Assembly (NCBI GenBank): GCA_963082875.1
Contig: OY720102.1
Coordinates: 12,746,990-12,810,989 of the forward strand
DNA: 64,000 nt
Direction of reading: 5' to 3'
From: Corella eumyota
Taxonomy: Eukaryota > Chordata > Ascidiacea > Phlebobranchia > Corellidae
In this document: positions 22,798 to 33,296 of the stretch, in pieces
Layout: the number at the start of each line of letters is the position of its first letter
How positions within the stretch are numbered: the first letter of the stretch is position 1
Position numbers and translations under genes: made by a program
Notes under the pieces: model-generated
The model's input: only the letters and a program-made list of their open reading frames with translations
The model's database searches: none
What the model was told of the DNA's origin: nothing

Positions 22798-24505
22798 ATT
22801 CCAGTCTACAATAAAAATATATTTTATTGTTAAATTTTTACTTTTCTTTAATCTGTCAATTTGTTTTATTTAGTTGGATATAATCAACCATCATCCCGCT
22901 ATAAAGTAACTGAAGCAACATAAAATGTGAGTTTCACCTTACCATAAATAAGAGTGATTTAATATATTGTATTTGTTAAGTATTTGTTAAAGTTATTTTT
23001 AAAAATGTTGACAATTTTACCCAATAATTAAATTAGATTTTATTAAAATTACACCAACTTTTATTTAACTAGGTTGTGACCCTGAAATCATGGAAACTTT
23101 GTTCATTTTGTTTGAAAAAAAAAACTTTTCTGTGCAAAAAAGTAAATTGTAAGAAAAGTGGAAAAGTTATTTTTAAAGTTATTTTCATTCATTATTTGGT
23201 TCTTTAATATTTCTGTGTTGTTTACAACGTGCTTTTTATTGTATAAGTCCTTATTTTAGTTTTTATTAATTCGTTTTACAGTTTTATTTTAAATAATAAT
23301 TTTCATTCATTATTTGGTCTTTAGTATTTTTATGTTGTAAACAATGTGCTCAGATAAGTGCTAATTTTTACTATATTTGATTTTGTAGAAATATTAGGAA
23401 TAATTTACTTCTATTGAACTGTTTGTTTATTTAAGTTCAAGATTAATTCCATTGTTAAAAAATGCATTTTAATAAGGAAGTGTGCATGTGCTTTACTAAT
23501 ATGTAGTTTTGTGTAGTTTTTAGTAAGGATCTTTAGGTTTTAATGTTGTTATTTTCTATATATATTAAATGTTGGCAGAAGATTTATTATATTATAAAAC
23601 TTTTGCTTAAATGACAATATTAGACATTATTTTACTTGTATCTTATTAACCTATAAAAACATTTAACTTCTTTATTGCTTTATATGTGCTACAATAGAGG
23701 CATATAGGGCATGGCTTTAAACTTTTTCTTGTATTCAACCAGTTAAAATGAATTTTAAAGATGTATGTCAATTAGTACAAATAATATTTTATTGGAATTT
23801 TGAATCTTTTCTATTATTTGGACCCAGGACATTATTTGACTTGCCACCACTGTTGTATGTTAACCTGAATCTTATGTAGTTATTATAGATGTGCTTTGAA
23901 GTGCTTGTATGTTTTGCAAATAATAATTCTTCACCGCTTGCCAAACAATTTGTAGAAGCGATTAAAATTCCTAGTTATTCAGCAATATTGTATTTTATTT
24001 GTAACGATGCTTATAAGATCATGTTCAAATATCCAGCAATGTTAAATATTATTTAAAGTACTTTACTGGAACAAGTACAATCTTAACAATTCTTCCTTTC
24101 CCACAAAAAGACCTAAACCCATACTTGGACAAATAACTTATCAGTAAATTTAAGAAAAGTTGCCCATAAACAATTTGTCTCCTAGTAAGTGTATAGGGTC
24201 AACTTTAAAACAAAAAATTTACTGTTTTTTTACAATCCTATAAATTACCTTTACAAGCCTACACCTACACACTTATTTTTAATAATATTTATCTCTTAAA
24301 ATGTTTTGAGGATAAACAATTATTTGACAACAGATGTTTTAACAAATTGCATAAACACAAAACAGCGTAAACTTTTGCTCGTACAAATTTTGGGATTTTT
24401 AGGTTTGCGAAAAATTTACGAAATTGCACGAAATAATAAAAATAGTTTAAAAAGTTGTATTTAAATGATATATTTGGTAGTGGTTGGTGTAGTTGAAAGG
24501 TAACC
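22798..24505. other. Intergenic stretch, no gene recognised
   Basis: AT-rich sequence without a convincing reading frame, RNA gene or mobile element. Two related stretches near 23160-23210 and 23285-23350 (ATTTTCATTCATTATTTGGT) are a small local duplication. The last part is the 5' flank of the TXNL4A exon; I see no clear TATA box there. Confidence 0.4.
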
Positions 24506-24634
24506 ATGTCGTACATGCTTCCCCATCTTACAAACGGCTGGCAAGTCGATCAATCGATCTTAAACGAGCAAGAAAAAGTTGTCGTGATTCGGTTCGGTCA
24601 CGATTGGGACCCGGCCTGCATGAAAATGGACGAG
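24506..24634 (+). CDS. TXNL4A: TXNL4A (DIM1, U5 15-kDa snRNP protein) exon 1
   Basis: 129 nt from ATG to a GTATTT donor: MSYMLPHLTNGWQVDQSILN then EQEKVVVIRFGHDWDPACMK and MDE. This is almost residue for residue the start of the eukaryotic thioredoxin-like spliceosomal protein TXNL4A/DIM1, a component of the U4/U6-U5 tri-snRNP, including RFGHDWDP. Phase 0 at the donor. Exon 2 follows only 2.8 kb later, beyond a 3-beta-HSD-like copy. The remaining roughly 55 C-terminal residues (usually 142 in all) were not found in the window, so this is a partial copy or a gene whose last exons lie elsewhere. Confidence 0.93.
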
Positions 24635-25210
24635 GTATTTAATGATTTTAAATACAAATAAGTTTATTAATGTTTAAGTTTTGTTACGGCGTCAAAATTT
24701 AATATTTTCACGTATTAAGAAAAGATATCTTAGACAAAATTTTAGGTAAACTAGGCATAAGTTTAATATTTTGGATCTCTATTAGTTTCGCTCGCCCTAC
24801 ATAAACAGGGTGTGTAACCCAAATTTGGCACATTTAATTAAACAAAAAGGTTGCATAAATTAAACCCTTACCCTAACCCTCATATATTCAGTTTACCCAT
24901 TAACACATCTGACTCGTAAAGCGGACTAAGTTATACTCATTAAAACATATTTCAACTAATTTTTAATGTCTGGTTGAACAATTGCCATACTTAGGTTATA
25001 ACGCCTTGTTAAATTCGGGCGTGCGAAAGTAATAGAGATCCAATATTTTTTGCTGAAAAAGTGAATTTGTGTTATTTTCTTTACTAGACTTGTTTTCTGC
25101 GTTTAAAGAAAGTTTAATTAAAATTAATTTATTAAAGAAAATTAAGTTTCTATAGAATAATATGCTGTGTAGTGTTAAGGTCCCATAATTTTAAAACAAA
25201 ACTAAAAAAG

Positions 25211-25299
25211 AAAATGTTTTATTGATAAAATTAAGTTTTTTTTGATCATTCTACGAAATATTTAATTTGGACGTTTATACAACACAAAATTTATTTTAG
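25211..25299. repeat. Direct repeat flanking the 3-beta-HSD-like copy 1 (left member)
   Basis: About 90 bp beginning AAAATGTTTTATTGATAAAA and running through TTTATACAACACAAA to a TTTTAG acceptor. The right member is 27264-27354, directly after the stop of the HSD-like copy and just before TXNL4A exon 2. The two differ at only a few positions. The pair brackets the HSD-like copy inside the TXNL4A intron. Confidence 0.75.
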
Positions 25300-27256
25300 A
25301 TGCCAACATGAAAGTTGAATGGATTAAGTGTGATGTCATAGATCATAGTAGTCTCATCTCTGCCGTACAAGGATGTCATGTGGTTTTGCATAAGGCCAGT
25401 GTTGTGACTTACAAGGAATTAGTTCCTTGCCAAAAATTATGGAAAATAAATGTTGGAGGTAAGTATTGTGATGTCATAAGTGATGGGATTGTTATAACAG
25501 AATCTGACAACATTTGTTTAAGAACTTAAATCGTGCAGATTTTTGTTGTTAAATATATTATGATGTCATATAGGTCAGGAACAATGAATGTGTTAAAGGC
25601 TTGTTGTGCAAACAATTTCGGATATTGTCTCTACACGAGCTCAATCGAGGCTTTTGGACAGAACTATGTAACCACTAGTGGGCGGTAGTGAAGACACTAT
25701 TTACTGTTACTCTTCTGTGACATCATACAGAAGTACAAAGAAACCGCGAAGGAGCTCGTACTGGAGTGGAACGAAAAAAAAGATGAAAAATGGAAATATT
25801 TTAGGTAAAGTCACGTTATTTTCATTTATTTTTTTTCATGTCTTTATCCTCGATGCGGGAAAGTCGAACAAGTGTCCCAAACATAGAGTAACAATAGTTA
25901 CTCTAACCCAATCTCAAGTTGCCTGTGGTGTTTTGAGATATTATAAATAATAATTGTCTGGTAATTATGCTGCCGATTAAGTGCTAGCTTGGCAGAAATT
26001 TATATCGTTTATAACACCTTACTCAAGGGCCCTACAGCAAGAGAGTAGTGGGTATTGAACCCACGACTTTATGGTGGTGTACCAAGTGTTCTTACTACTA
26101 CACCACGCTGTCGGTCTACTCGGCATATAATTGTCTGCTTTTGTTCTTTTTATTATTGACGTCATTATATTTTGTAGAAACTGGTCACATGTGCACTTAA
26201 AGGTTCTGGTATTTATGGCAAAAATGACAACGTCACCAAATCGATTTTTTTGCACTACCTTGCGACTAAAGTAATCAATTCTCCTATTCCACCAGAGGCG
26301 CTACAAACTCGAATGTACGTTGAAAAGTGGCTTGGTGTCACATGATCGCGGCCACGAAAATGCAGGTAAACAAAACTTAGTTGTTCACTGCTTTAATATT
26401 GGGTTGGTGTGCAAAAGGTTTCTGGTTCGAGCACCACCACAGTTATATATAGCTCCGGTTGTAACTAATATGTCTCAGCATGTTCTTACTGAAAGATTAG
26501 GTTTTAAGTTTAGTGAAAAATATTGGTTTATATTTTGGTTATGTTAAAAAATTCTAATAAATTAACTTGTACTCTGACTATAACTTATATTGTTAAAGAG
26601 TCCCCTTCTTGGTTGGGGGGAACACCTACTTTCTGTGTGACAAAACCCAGAATTATCCTCGCTGAGATTGAACTTGAAATTCTACAAGCATATGGGTTTT
26701 ACCATCCACAAGAGGGAATCAGTGTTGCCGTTTTGGTTGTTTATTCTCATTTCAACGTTGGTTGTTTGGTGTTGTCAGGTGCTGGGTTGGTTTGGGATCA
26801 AAAAAGAGGTAATTATTTAGTTTATTGAGTAGTTTTTAACTGGGTTACTGTCATAAAGGTTTTACTTAAAACATATCCGCAAAAACACTATTTTACCGTA
26901 AACATTGACCTAATTTTTGGTTAAATGTCGTGGTCTAAAACTTATCCCTTTGAAATAAACCTCATACCTATTTGGATAATACTTTGGTAACGAGGGTCAG
27001 AATGTTAAGTTACTGCAATTGTTTATTTCATGTATAATACTTTTAATGACAACTATTTCATGATTTTTAGCCCAATATTACACCAAACATGGCCAAGTTG
27101 TCCTGCACAAGATTCACCGTCTCCAATCAAAAGTTTGTGGAACATTTTGGCTACAAACCAAAGTATAGTTGGCCTGAATCGTTAAATATAATGAAGGAAT
27201 ATGTAAACAAGATTGTAAATGAAGTAGAAAATAATAATTTGAAAAAAATAGATTAA
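25300..27256 (+). pseudogene. 3-beta-hydroxysteroid dehydrogenase-like (SDR) copy 1, 5'-truncated and disrupted
   Basis: Exons read as 25300-25458, 25579-about 25795, 26178-26365, about 26599-26808 and 27071-27256 (TAA). Recognisable SDR/3-beta-HSD segments are CDVIDHSSLISAVQGCHVVL, KASVV, GTMNVLKACCANNFGYCLYT, SSIEAFGQN, SYRSTKK (the Y-x-x-x-K catalytic pair), VTCALKGSGIYG, the RMYVE block, and a C-terminal FTVSNQKFVEHFGYKPKYSW. The N-terminal exon with the GGxGxxG nucleotide-binding loop is missing. Frame breaks: one extra G before the EDTIYCYSS segment (shared with copy 2), a lost base after STKK, a lost base before the NVAWCHM-equivalent, and an altered acceptor before the fourth exon. 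A SINE lies in the second intron. The C-terminal exon is intact. Confidence 0.82.
25826..26120 (-). mobile_element. tRNA-derived SINE, minus strand, in HSD-like copy 1
   Basis: Read on the minus strand it has the head GGTGTAGTAGTAAGAACACT, a B-box-like GGTTCAATACCC, the body with AGCACTTAATCGGCAGCATA, and a tail before an A-rich run. The HSD-like copy 2 lacks it at the same intron position (28400-28430), so it arrived after the HSD duplication. Confidence 0.8.
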
Positions 27257-27397
27257 AAAAAACAAAATGTTTTATTGATAAAATTAAGTTTTTTTTGATC
27301 ATTCTGAGAAATATTTAATTTGTACGTTTATACAACACAAATATTTTGCTTTAGAATTCTGTATGTGACATTTTAATAAATTAACAATTATGTTTAG

Positions 27398-27525
27398 ACC
27401 TTGTATAGTATAGCTGACAAAGTGAAGAACTTTGCTGTTGTTTACTTGGTTGACATTACTGAGGTGCCAGACTTCAACAAAATGTACGAATTATACGACT
27501 CCTGCACAACTATGTTCTTCTACAG
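27398..27525 (+). CDS. TXNL4A: TXNL4A (DIM1) exon 2
   Basis: 128 nt after TTTAG: TLYSIADKVKNFAVVYLVDI then TEVPDFNKMYELYDSCTTMF and FYR, ending in CAG|GTTTTT. It continues exon 1 directly (human order MKMDE-VLYSIAEKVKNFAVIYLVDI). No stop or frame break. The following exon, expected to begin NKHIMIDLGTG, was not found to the right. Confidence 0.92.
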
Positions 27526-27637
27526 GTTTTTATTTACAGAATGTAATTTTGATGGTTTTGTTTTAGTATTGGGTATATTGTTAAGCATTAGGATGAATAA
27601 CTTCTGGTTTGGGGTTCAATTCCCATTGGTTCAGTGA

Positions 27638-27780
27638 ACCGACAACATGGGTAGTGGTCAAAACACTTGGCTTCTCTACATGAGGTCCTAGGTTCAATTC
27701 ATACTGCTCTCATGCTGTAGTGCTCTTGAGTAAGGAGCTATAAATGATATAAACTTCTGCTGAACCAATGAAATTTAATC
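27638..27780 (+). mobile_element. SINE remnant, plus strand, after TXNL4A exon 2
   Basis: Diverged head (CATGGGTAGTGGTCAAAACA), B-box GGTTCAATTC, then CTCATGCTGTAGTGCTCTTG and AGCTATAAATGATATAAACT. It is older than the other SINEs here, judged by the number of differences, and has lost its 3' part. Confidence 0.65.
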
Positions 27781-27903
27781 AAAGCACATAAACTTTAATA
27801 ATTTAACTTTATGCGGAGTATTTATATTCTGTATTTTCTACTAAAATTTGTAATTATCTTTTTTTTGTAAAAATATTAGAGAATTTTTTGTTTATTTTTT
27901 TAG

Positions 27904-29551
27904 ATGCATACATGAAAGTTTAATGAATTAAGTGTGATGTCATAGATCATAGTAGTCTCATGTCAGTCGTACAAGGTTGTCATGTGGTTTTGCATAAGGC
28001 CAGTGTTGTCACTTACAAGGAATTAGTTCCTTGCCAAAAATTTGGGAAAATAAATGTTGGAGGTAAGTATTGTGATGTCATAAGTGATCGGATTGTTATA
28101 ACAGAATCTGACAACATTTGTTTTAGAACTTAAATGGTGCAGATTTTTGTTGTTAAATATATTATGATGTCATATAGGTCAGGAACAATGAATGTGTTAA
28201 AGGCTTGTTGTGCAAACAATTTCGGTTATTGTCTCTACACGACCTCAATCGAGGCTTTTGGACAGAACTATGTAACCACTAGTGGGCTGTAGTCAAGACA
28301 CTATTTACTGCTACTCTTCTGTGATGTCATACGGGAGGACAAAGAAGGACGCAGAGGAGCTCGTACTGGAGTGGAATGGAAAAAAGATGAAAAATGGAGA
28401 GGTGACGTCATAACAATTGTCTGCTTCTGTTCTTTTTATTAATGATGTCATAATACTTTGTAGAAACTGATTACGTGTGCACTTAGAGGTTCTGGTATTT
28501 ATGGCGAGAATAACAACATCACCAAATCGTTCTTTTGCGCCACTTTGCGACTAAAGTGATCAAGTCTCCTATTCCACCAGAGGCGCTACAAACTCGAATG
28601 TACGTTGAAAACGTGGCTTGGTGTCACATGATCGCAGCCACAAAAATGCAGGTAAACAAAATTTAGTTGTTCACTGCTTTAATATTGGGTTGGTATGCAA
28701 AAGGTCTCTGGTTCGAGCACCACCACAGTCGTATATAGCTCCGGTTGTAACTAATATGTCTCTGCATGTTCTTACTGAAAGATTAGATTTTAAGTTTAGT
28801 GAAAAATATTGGTTTATATTTTGGTTATATTAAAAAATTCTAATAAATTAACTTGTACCCTGACTATAACTTATATTGTACAGGAGTCCCCTTCTTTGGT
28901 TGGGGGAAACACCTACTTTCTGTGTGATGAAACCCCAGAATTATCCTACCTGAGATTAAACTTGAAATTCTAGAAGCATTTGGGTTTCACCATCCACAAG
29001 AGGGAGCCATTGTTGCTGTTTTGGTTGTTTATCCTCATTTCAACGTTGGCTGTTTGGTGTTGTCAGGTGCTGGGTTGGTTTGGGATCAAAAAAGAGGTAA
29101 TTATTTAGTTTATTGAGTAGTTTTTGACTGGGTTACTGTCATAAAGGTTTTACTGAAAAACTTATGCGCAAAAACGCCATTTTACCAAAAACATCGACCT
29201 AAATTTTGGTTAAATGTCGTGGTCTAAAACTTATCCCTTTGAAATATACCCCATACCTATTTGGATAATACTTTGGTAACGAGGGTCAGAATGTTAAGTT
29301 ATTGCAAGTGTTAAACATTTATTTTATGTATAATACTTTTAATGACAACTATTTTGTGATTTTTAGCCCAATATTACACCAAACATGGTCAAGTTGTTCT
29401 GCACAAGATCTACCGTCTCCAATCAAAAGTTGTGGAACATTTTGGCTACAAACCTAAGTATAGTTGGCCTGAATTGTTGAATATAATGAAGGAATATGTG
29501 AACAAGATTGTAAATGAAGTAGAAAATAATAACTTGAAAAAAATAGATTAA
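27904..29551 (+). pseudogene. 3-beta-HSD-like (SDR) copy 2, 5'-truncated and disrupted
   Basis: Exons read as 27904-28062, 28193-28401, 28464-28651, 28884-29096 and 29367-29551 (TAA). The order matches copy 1. It keeps SYGRTKKDAEELVLEWNGKK (catalytic Y-x-x-x-K), VAWCHMIAATKMQ and VGGNTYFLCDETPE, a good match to the 3-beta-HSD VGGxAxFIxDDxP segment. Breaks: a TAA replacing the Glu codon of the KVEWIK segment in the first exon, the extra G shared with copy 1 before the YCYSS segment, a frame change after DETPEL, and one lost base before VVEHFGYKP. It lacks the SINE of copy 1 and also lacks the Rossmann-loop exon. With a different set of breaks from copy 1, each copy decayed mostly on its own after the duplication. 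Confidence 0.82.
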
Positions 29552-29684
29552 TTTATATATATGTGATTCAATTTTGTTGGTATGTTTGTATTAGAATTTT
29601 TGTTGTGAATTAAAATATAGACAACGTGCAATAAACTTGAAGTTTTTAATGGAGGATAAATTATATAGATATGTGAGTCAGTTA

Positions 29685-29726
29685 TGACGTCGGTCGTACA
29701 TACGTCATCCACTCTCTGTATATAAA
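29685..29726 (+). promoter_or_regulatory. Candidate promoter with two CRE-like sites and a TATA box
   Basis: TGACGTC at 29685-29691, TACGTCAT at 29701-29708 and TATATAAA at 29719-29726 lie within 42 bp. A stretch relatively rich in CpG (GACGCACGTGCCGCG, with a CACGTG E-box) follows. A start of transcription near 29755 would be expected. On the plus strand the next coding exon is E1 at 31604, which has a good acceptor 12 bp upstream of its ATG, so a non-coding first exon spliced to it is plausible. No direct proof. Confidence 0.45.
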
Positions 29727-29974
29727 CAACTGACGCACGTGCCGCGTTATTCAAAGTTGAAGGTTTTGGTTCGAAGCTTGTTTGTGTGCGAGTTGCCTGG
29801 CGAGTGACTTTACTTTAGTAAATTGAAATTCAATTTCTATTTAAGAAGCAGTGATTTTTAATAGCAGATTAGAAAATGTAGAATTGTTAATTTTATTAAG
29901 CCAAATTTGCTAAAGATTTATTGAATTAGAATATTTTAGCGTTTTAGAACGTTAAATTTTTATTTTTTTGTATA

Positions 29975-30362
29975 TATCTTTATTCTCGATGTGGGAAAGT
30001 CAAATGCGCGACTTTAATATAGAGTAACATCAGTTACTTCGACTCAGTCTTGGGTTGCCTGTGGCAGTTTGGAATATTATATAGGTTATAATAACCGATA
30101 ATTATACTGCTGATCCAGTCTGGAAAGTAGGGCAGCGTGCACGCACAAGATTTTTTCGTTAAAAAAAATGCACGCCTGAAATTGGCGTTTTGCACGCCTG
30201 GCATTAAAGCTTAATTTAAAATTATAGGTAAATACGCTAACATAAATTTTAGTACGCGTGCACGCTTGCTAAATAAATTTTAGTACGCGTGCACGCTTGG
30301 GGACTGAACTCACGACCAAATGTGTGGTGTAGCAAGTGTTCTTACCACTACACCACGCCGCT
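29975..30362 (-). mobile_element. SINE, minus strand, split by a short palindromic insert
   Basis: The tail side (29975-30131: TTATTCTCGATGTGGGAAAG, AGAGTAACATCAGTTACTTC, GGTTGCCTGTGGCAGTTTGG) and the head side (about 30297-30362: complement of GCGGCGTGGTGTAGTGGTAA) belong to one SINE. The middle is replaced by about 165 bp bounded by GCGTGCACGC motifs. Confidence 0.72.
30132..30296. mobile_element. Small GCGTGCACGC-bounded element within a SINE
   Basis: Both borders carry the self-complementary GCGTGCACGC: AGCGTGCACGCACAAGA on the left, and AGCGTGCACGCGTACTAAAA on the complement of the right. A further GTACGCGTGCACGCTTG copy lies just inside. This looks like a MITE or a local foldback. No target duplication could be fixed. 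Confidence 0.4.
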
Positions 30363-31591
30363 GAATTTTTATGCGTTTAACATTTTTTTTTCTAAATGAT
30401 GATTTAGTTTGTGATATTTTAATTAAATTTTTTTATTTAGCACAAAGTTAAGTGTGTAAAACTATTATTATTATATGTTAATTTAATGTGAATAATTTCC
30501 GAATTGGTTTCAAAAATCTTAGTTTACTGTGGGTTGGGAGAAAAGAAGTTTTGGACTGGAAGAAAATTATTTTCATAAAGTTTCTAGAGAGACATATGCT
30601 GTATAGTTGTCGAAACTGAATACTTTGCATGGTGGGGGGAAAGATATTCTTTGCTGAAATTTCAAGTAAAATGACATTATTTAAATATGTTTTTTAATTA
30701 TTTCCTGTTTAAATTGTCAATATATACTTTCTAGAATTGGTAAAAAACTAGGTTCAAAGTAGTTTAAAGGTAAGTAAAAGTGAAGCAAGTAAAACTAGTT
30801 TATTTTACTTTAACATTAGTTGTGTGACTACAAAAACCGCCATCCCATTTAATTTCAGCAAAACACAAAATTGTTTATTTTATTGAGCAAAATTTGCTTA
30901 ATTTTATTGGATTAAATAATTCTAGTATCTTGATACAGTTAAGGGGGGGGAAAATATTTTCACTTTGAGTTGTTTGTTCTAAATATATTAACCAAATTTG
31001 TGCATCATATATGACTAACTTACTGTTTATTTTTATTGTATTGAGTAATTTCCATGTAGGAAGCAAAACAATAAAGCAACTACTTATAAAGGATTTCCTT
31101 TTGCTGCAACAAGATATTTTCAATGGATTGAATACTCGAGCCATAGCATATTAAAAGTATTGGGGTCTGACTAATTGTTTATTGTGCTGTATTAATTTGT
31201 TTTTTTTATTAATTTTTTTACTGAACAACTATTTAATTATTATTTATTAAATTTTGTTAAGAAATCTGTTAGCCTTATAATACCGGACACCACAAAAAAT
31301 TCAGAGGTTTTTCGCGCATTAATGACAGTGAATAATAAGATATAATAAATACAATATTCAATCAATATTACATCAATGCGACGGGATAAAATGACAAAAT
31401 CAATTTAATGATTTAAAACATGCCACAAAGATTAATATTAACATAAAGATTTTAAGTATGTTATGGCATGGTCACCTAACCCAGAAATATAACTTATGTG
31501 TTTACTTTTAAAGGTCATCTGCTTAAAATAAACTTTTAAACATCATCTTATTATTTATTGAAACAATTTTCTGTGTTTTCAAAATTTGTAG
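30363..31591. other. Upstream region of NLR gene 2, no gene
   Basis: No exon seen. It holds a run of eight G at about 30943-30950. From 30953 onward it is the start of tandem unit U1, repeated at 36395. A short minus-strand open frame here is not supported by any family likeness. Confidence 0.45.
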
Positions 31592-31603
31592 GAAGTTTTT
31601 ATC

Positions 31604-31699
31604 ATGGAGAAAACTGAATCAAATGATCCAGAGTTGCCAAACAATAATAACCTAGATATTCCAGACAATAATGATCCAGAATCGAATTTAAATACTCAG
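31604..31699 (+). CDS. First coding exon E1, unit U1
   Basis: ATG in the context ATCATGG, 32 codons: MEKTESNDPELPNNNNLDIP then DNNDPESNLNTQ, donor GTATTT, phase 0. A GTAG acceptor lies 12 bp upstream of the ATG, so the exon probably starts at 31592 with a short 5' untranslated part. Acidic and Asn-rich, with a repeating N-D-P-E-L-P-N-N-like theme. Confidence 0.7.
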
Positions 31700-31932
31700 G
31701 TATTTTATTTAGTTAAACCTAGATAAAGGTTTATAATTAATAATTTTCCCAAACCATCTAATAGTACAAGGTTACTAAATATATTTAAAAAAAGGGTTAA
31801 AGGGGAACAAACTTAAAACTTTATGACTGTTATAATAACATTAACCTTTTAATTTTATTATTTTAAGTGTTTGGATAAGGTTGTGTTACTATAGTGATTT
31901 TACATTTATTAAAATTTAAATAAATTTTACAG

Positions 31933-32008
31933 AACTTGCAAGCAGGACCAGTTAGTTTAAATGTTTCTGGCGGCGATTTCGCTGAAATTTCAAGGAATTT
32001 GCCTCCAA
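31933..32008 (+). CDS. Exon E2, unit U1
   Basis: 76 nt, phase 0 to 1, TTACAG acceptor, GTAAGT donor. It encodes NLQAGPVSLNVSGGDFAEIS then RNLPP. The VSLNVSGGDFAEI stretch has alternating hydrophobic residues as in a beta strand. No family recognised. U2 copy at 37556-37631. Confidence 0.65.
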
Positions 32009-32058
32009 GTAAGTTGTTTATTAATTTTATATGATTGGGTTTGCCTGACTATAGAAAC

Positions 32059-33196
32059 CAGGGCCGACATTAAAAAACTTGTTAAGTTAACGATCTTGTT
32101 ACTTATACATTATTAGCAAGCGAAAATGTATTTAAAGAGAAAATGGGTATTACGAAACAAAAAATATCAAATTTCACAAATGAGATCGTGCAAAATTTAG
32201 CAAGTAGAATTTACTATTCATTAACTTAGCAAGAAGTATTTTGTCTTGGTTATCACTTTACATCTAAGATATATTTTTTGGAGTTCATAAATATACTGGC
32301 ACTTATTAATATAAATTGTAACATATACAATTGGTGTAATAAATGCTTAACATATATTGCCATGAAACTCTATTAAACTAACATCAGTTACTCCAAGGTA
32401 ACATCAATTACCCAGTCTCGAGTTGCTTTTAGCAGTTTGGAACATTATAGATTATAATTGCCTGATAATTATTCTGCTGATTAAGTGCTGGCTCAGCAGG
32501 AGTTCATACCGTTTATAGCGCCTTACTCAAGACCACACATGAGGTCGTAGGTTCAATCCCCACTGATCTCATGCTGTAGTGCCCTTGAGTAAGGCACTAT
32601 AAACGGTATGAACTCCTGCTGAGCCAGCACTTACCCACATCGAGGATAAACATATACAAAAAAAAACTAACAATCCGCCATACTCAATTTAATTTAGCAT
32701 TTAAACTTAAGGATTCAAAGGAAAACATTATTTTGAAATAGATGATATAACCAAACTGTTTAATCTTTAGTCATGGTTTTCTTGTGCGGGTTAAAGTTTT
32801 TTTTAAGTATATATATAAAATAACTATACTTTGTTTTGTAAATAAATGTGTTTTTTAAACATATATCGTAGAATTGAATTACCATACAATTTATGGACTA
32901 TTGCTGGGCTATCCACTATAGCTTTAACTTTTCATTATAAAAATGCCAATATAAAAGCACCCTTGTGGATAAAATTTTAACATCACCGCTCTGATGTAAT
33001 CCCGAGATATCCAATAAAAATGTAAAAATTGTCCTTTTGCGTAGCATAAAATCCTTTCTTTTGTACTCTTTTATTTTCAATGAACTAGGTGGTTTTGTAA
33101 TACCGATTTAGTTAACGAGCAAGATAGCTCGTTAAATTTTGACACATTAGCAAGATCGTTAAATTTAACCTAACGAGTTTTATAATGCCACCCCAG
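32059..33196. mobile_element. MITE-like element with CAGGG...CATTA ends, unit U1
   Basis: Left end CCAGGGCCGACATTA then AAACTTGTTAAG; complement of the right end CCTGGGGTGGCATTA then AAACTCGTTAGG. This gives about 27 bp of inverted ends with about six mismatches, and GTTAACGATCTTG-type inner repeats. Ends of the form CAGGGG(C)GGCATTA are common in hAT MITEs. No clear 8-bp duplication was found. It contains the SINE at 32384. The U2 copy is 37679-38402. Confidence 0.5.
32384..32663. mobile_element. SINE insertion with an inverted 5' part
   Basis: Flanked by AAACTAACA on both sides (32375-32383 and 32664-32672), while unit U2 has the empty site near 38000. The left half is the 3' body of the SINE on the minus strand; the right half is a plus-strand SINE with B box and A-rich tail. 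The halves share 49-bp arms (32483-32531 and 32584-32632) with one mismatch, forming a strong foldback. Confidence 0.75.
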
Positions 33197-33296
33197 GCCA
33201 AGTCTTAGTTTATTTATAGACTTAACAAAACGATATTCTATGCAACATATTAGCAATGCAAATTTTATTATTAATATTAAATTATTTTTTTTATAG

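Noticed and set aside
22874-22922. Extra last exon of NLR gene 1 after the minisatellite
   Set aside because: A splice from 22007 to 22874 would give only LWI and a stop, and the terminal exon already has an in-frame TAA.
26320-26828. Independent genes within HSD-like copy 1
   Set aside because: These open frames are out-of-frame or intron-spanning readings of the 3-beta-HSD-like exons; the same holds at 28618.
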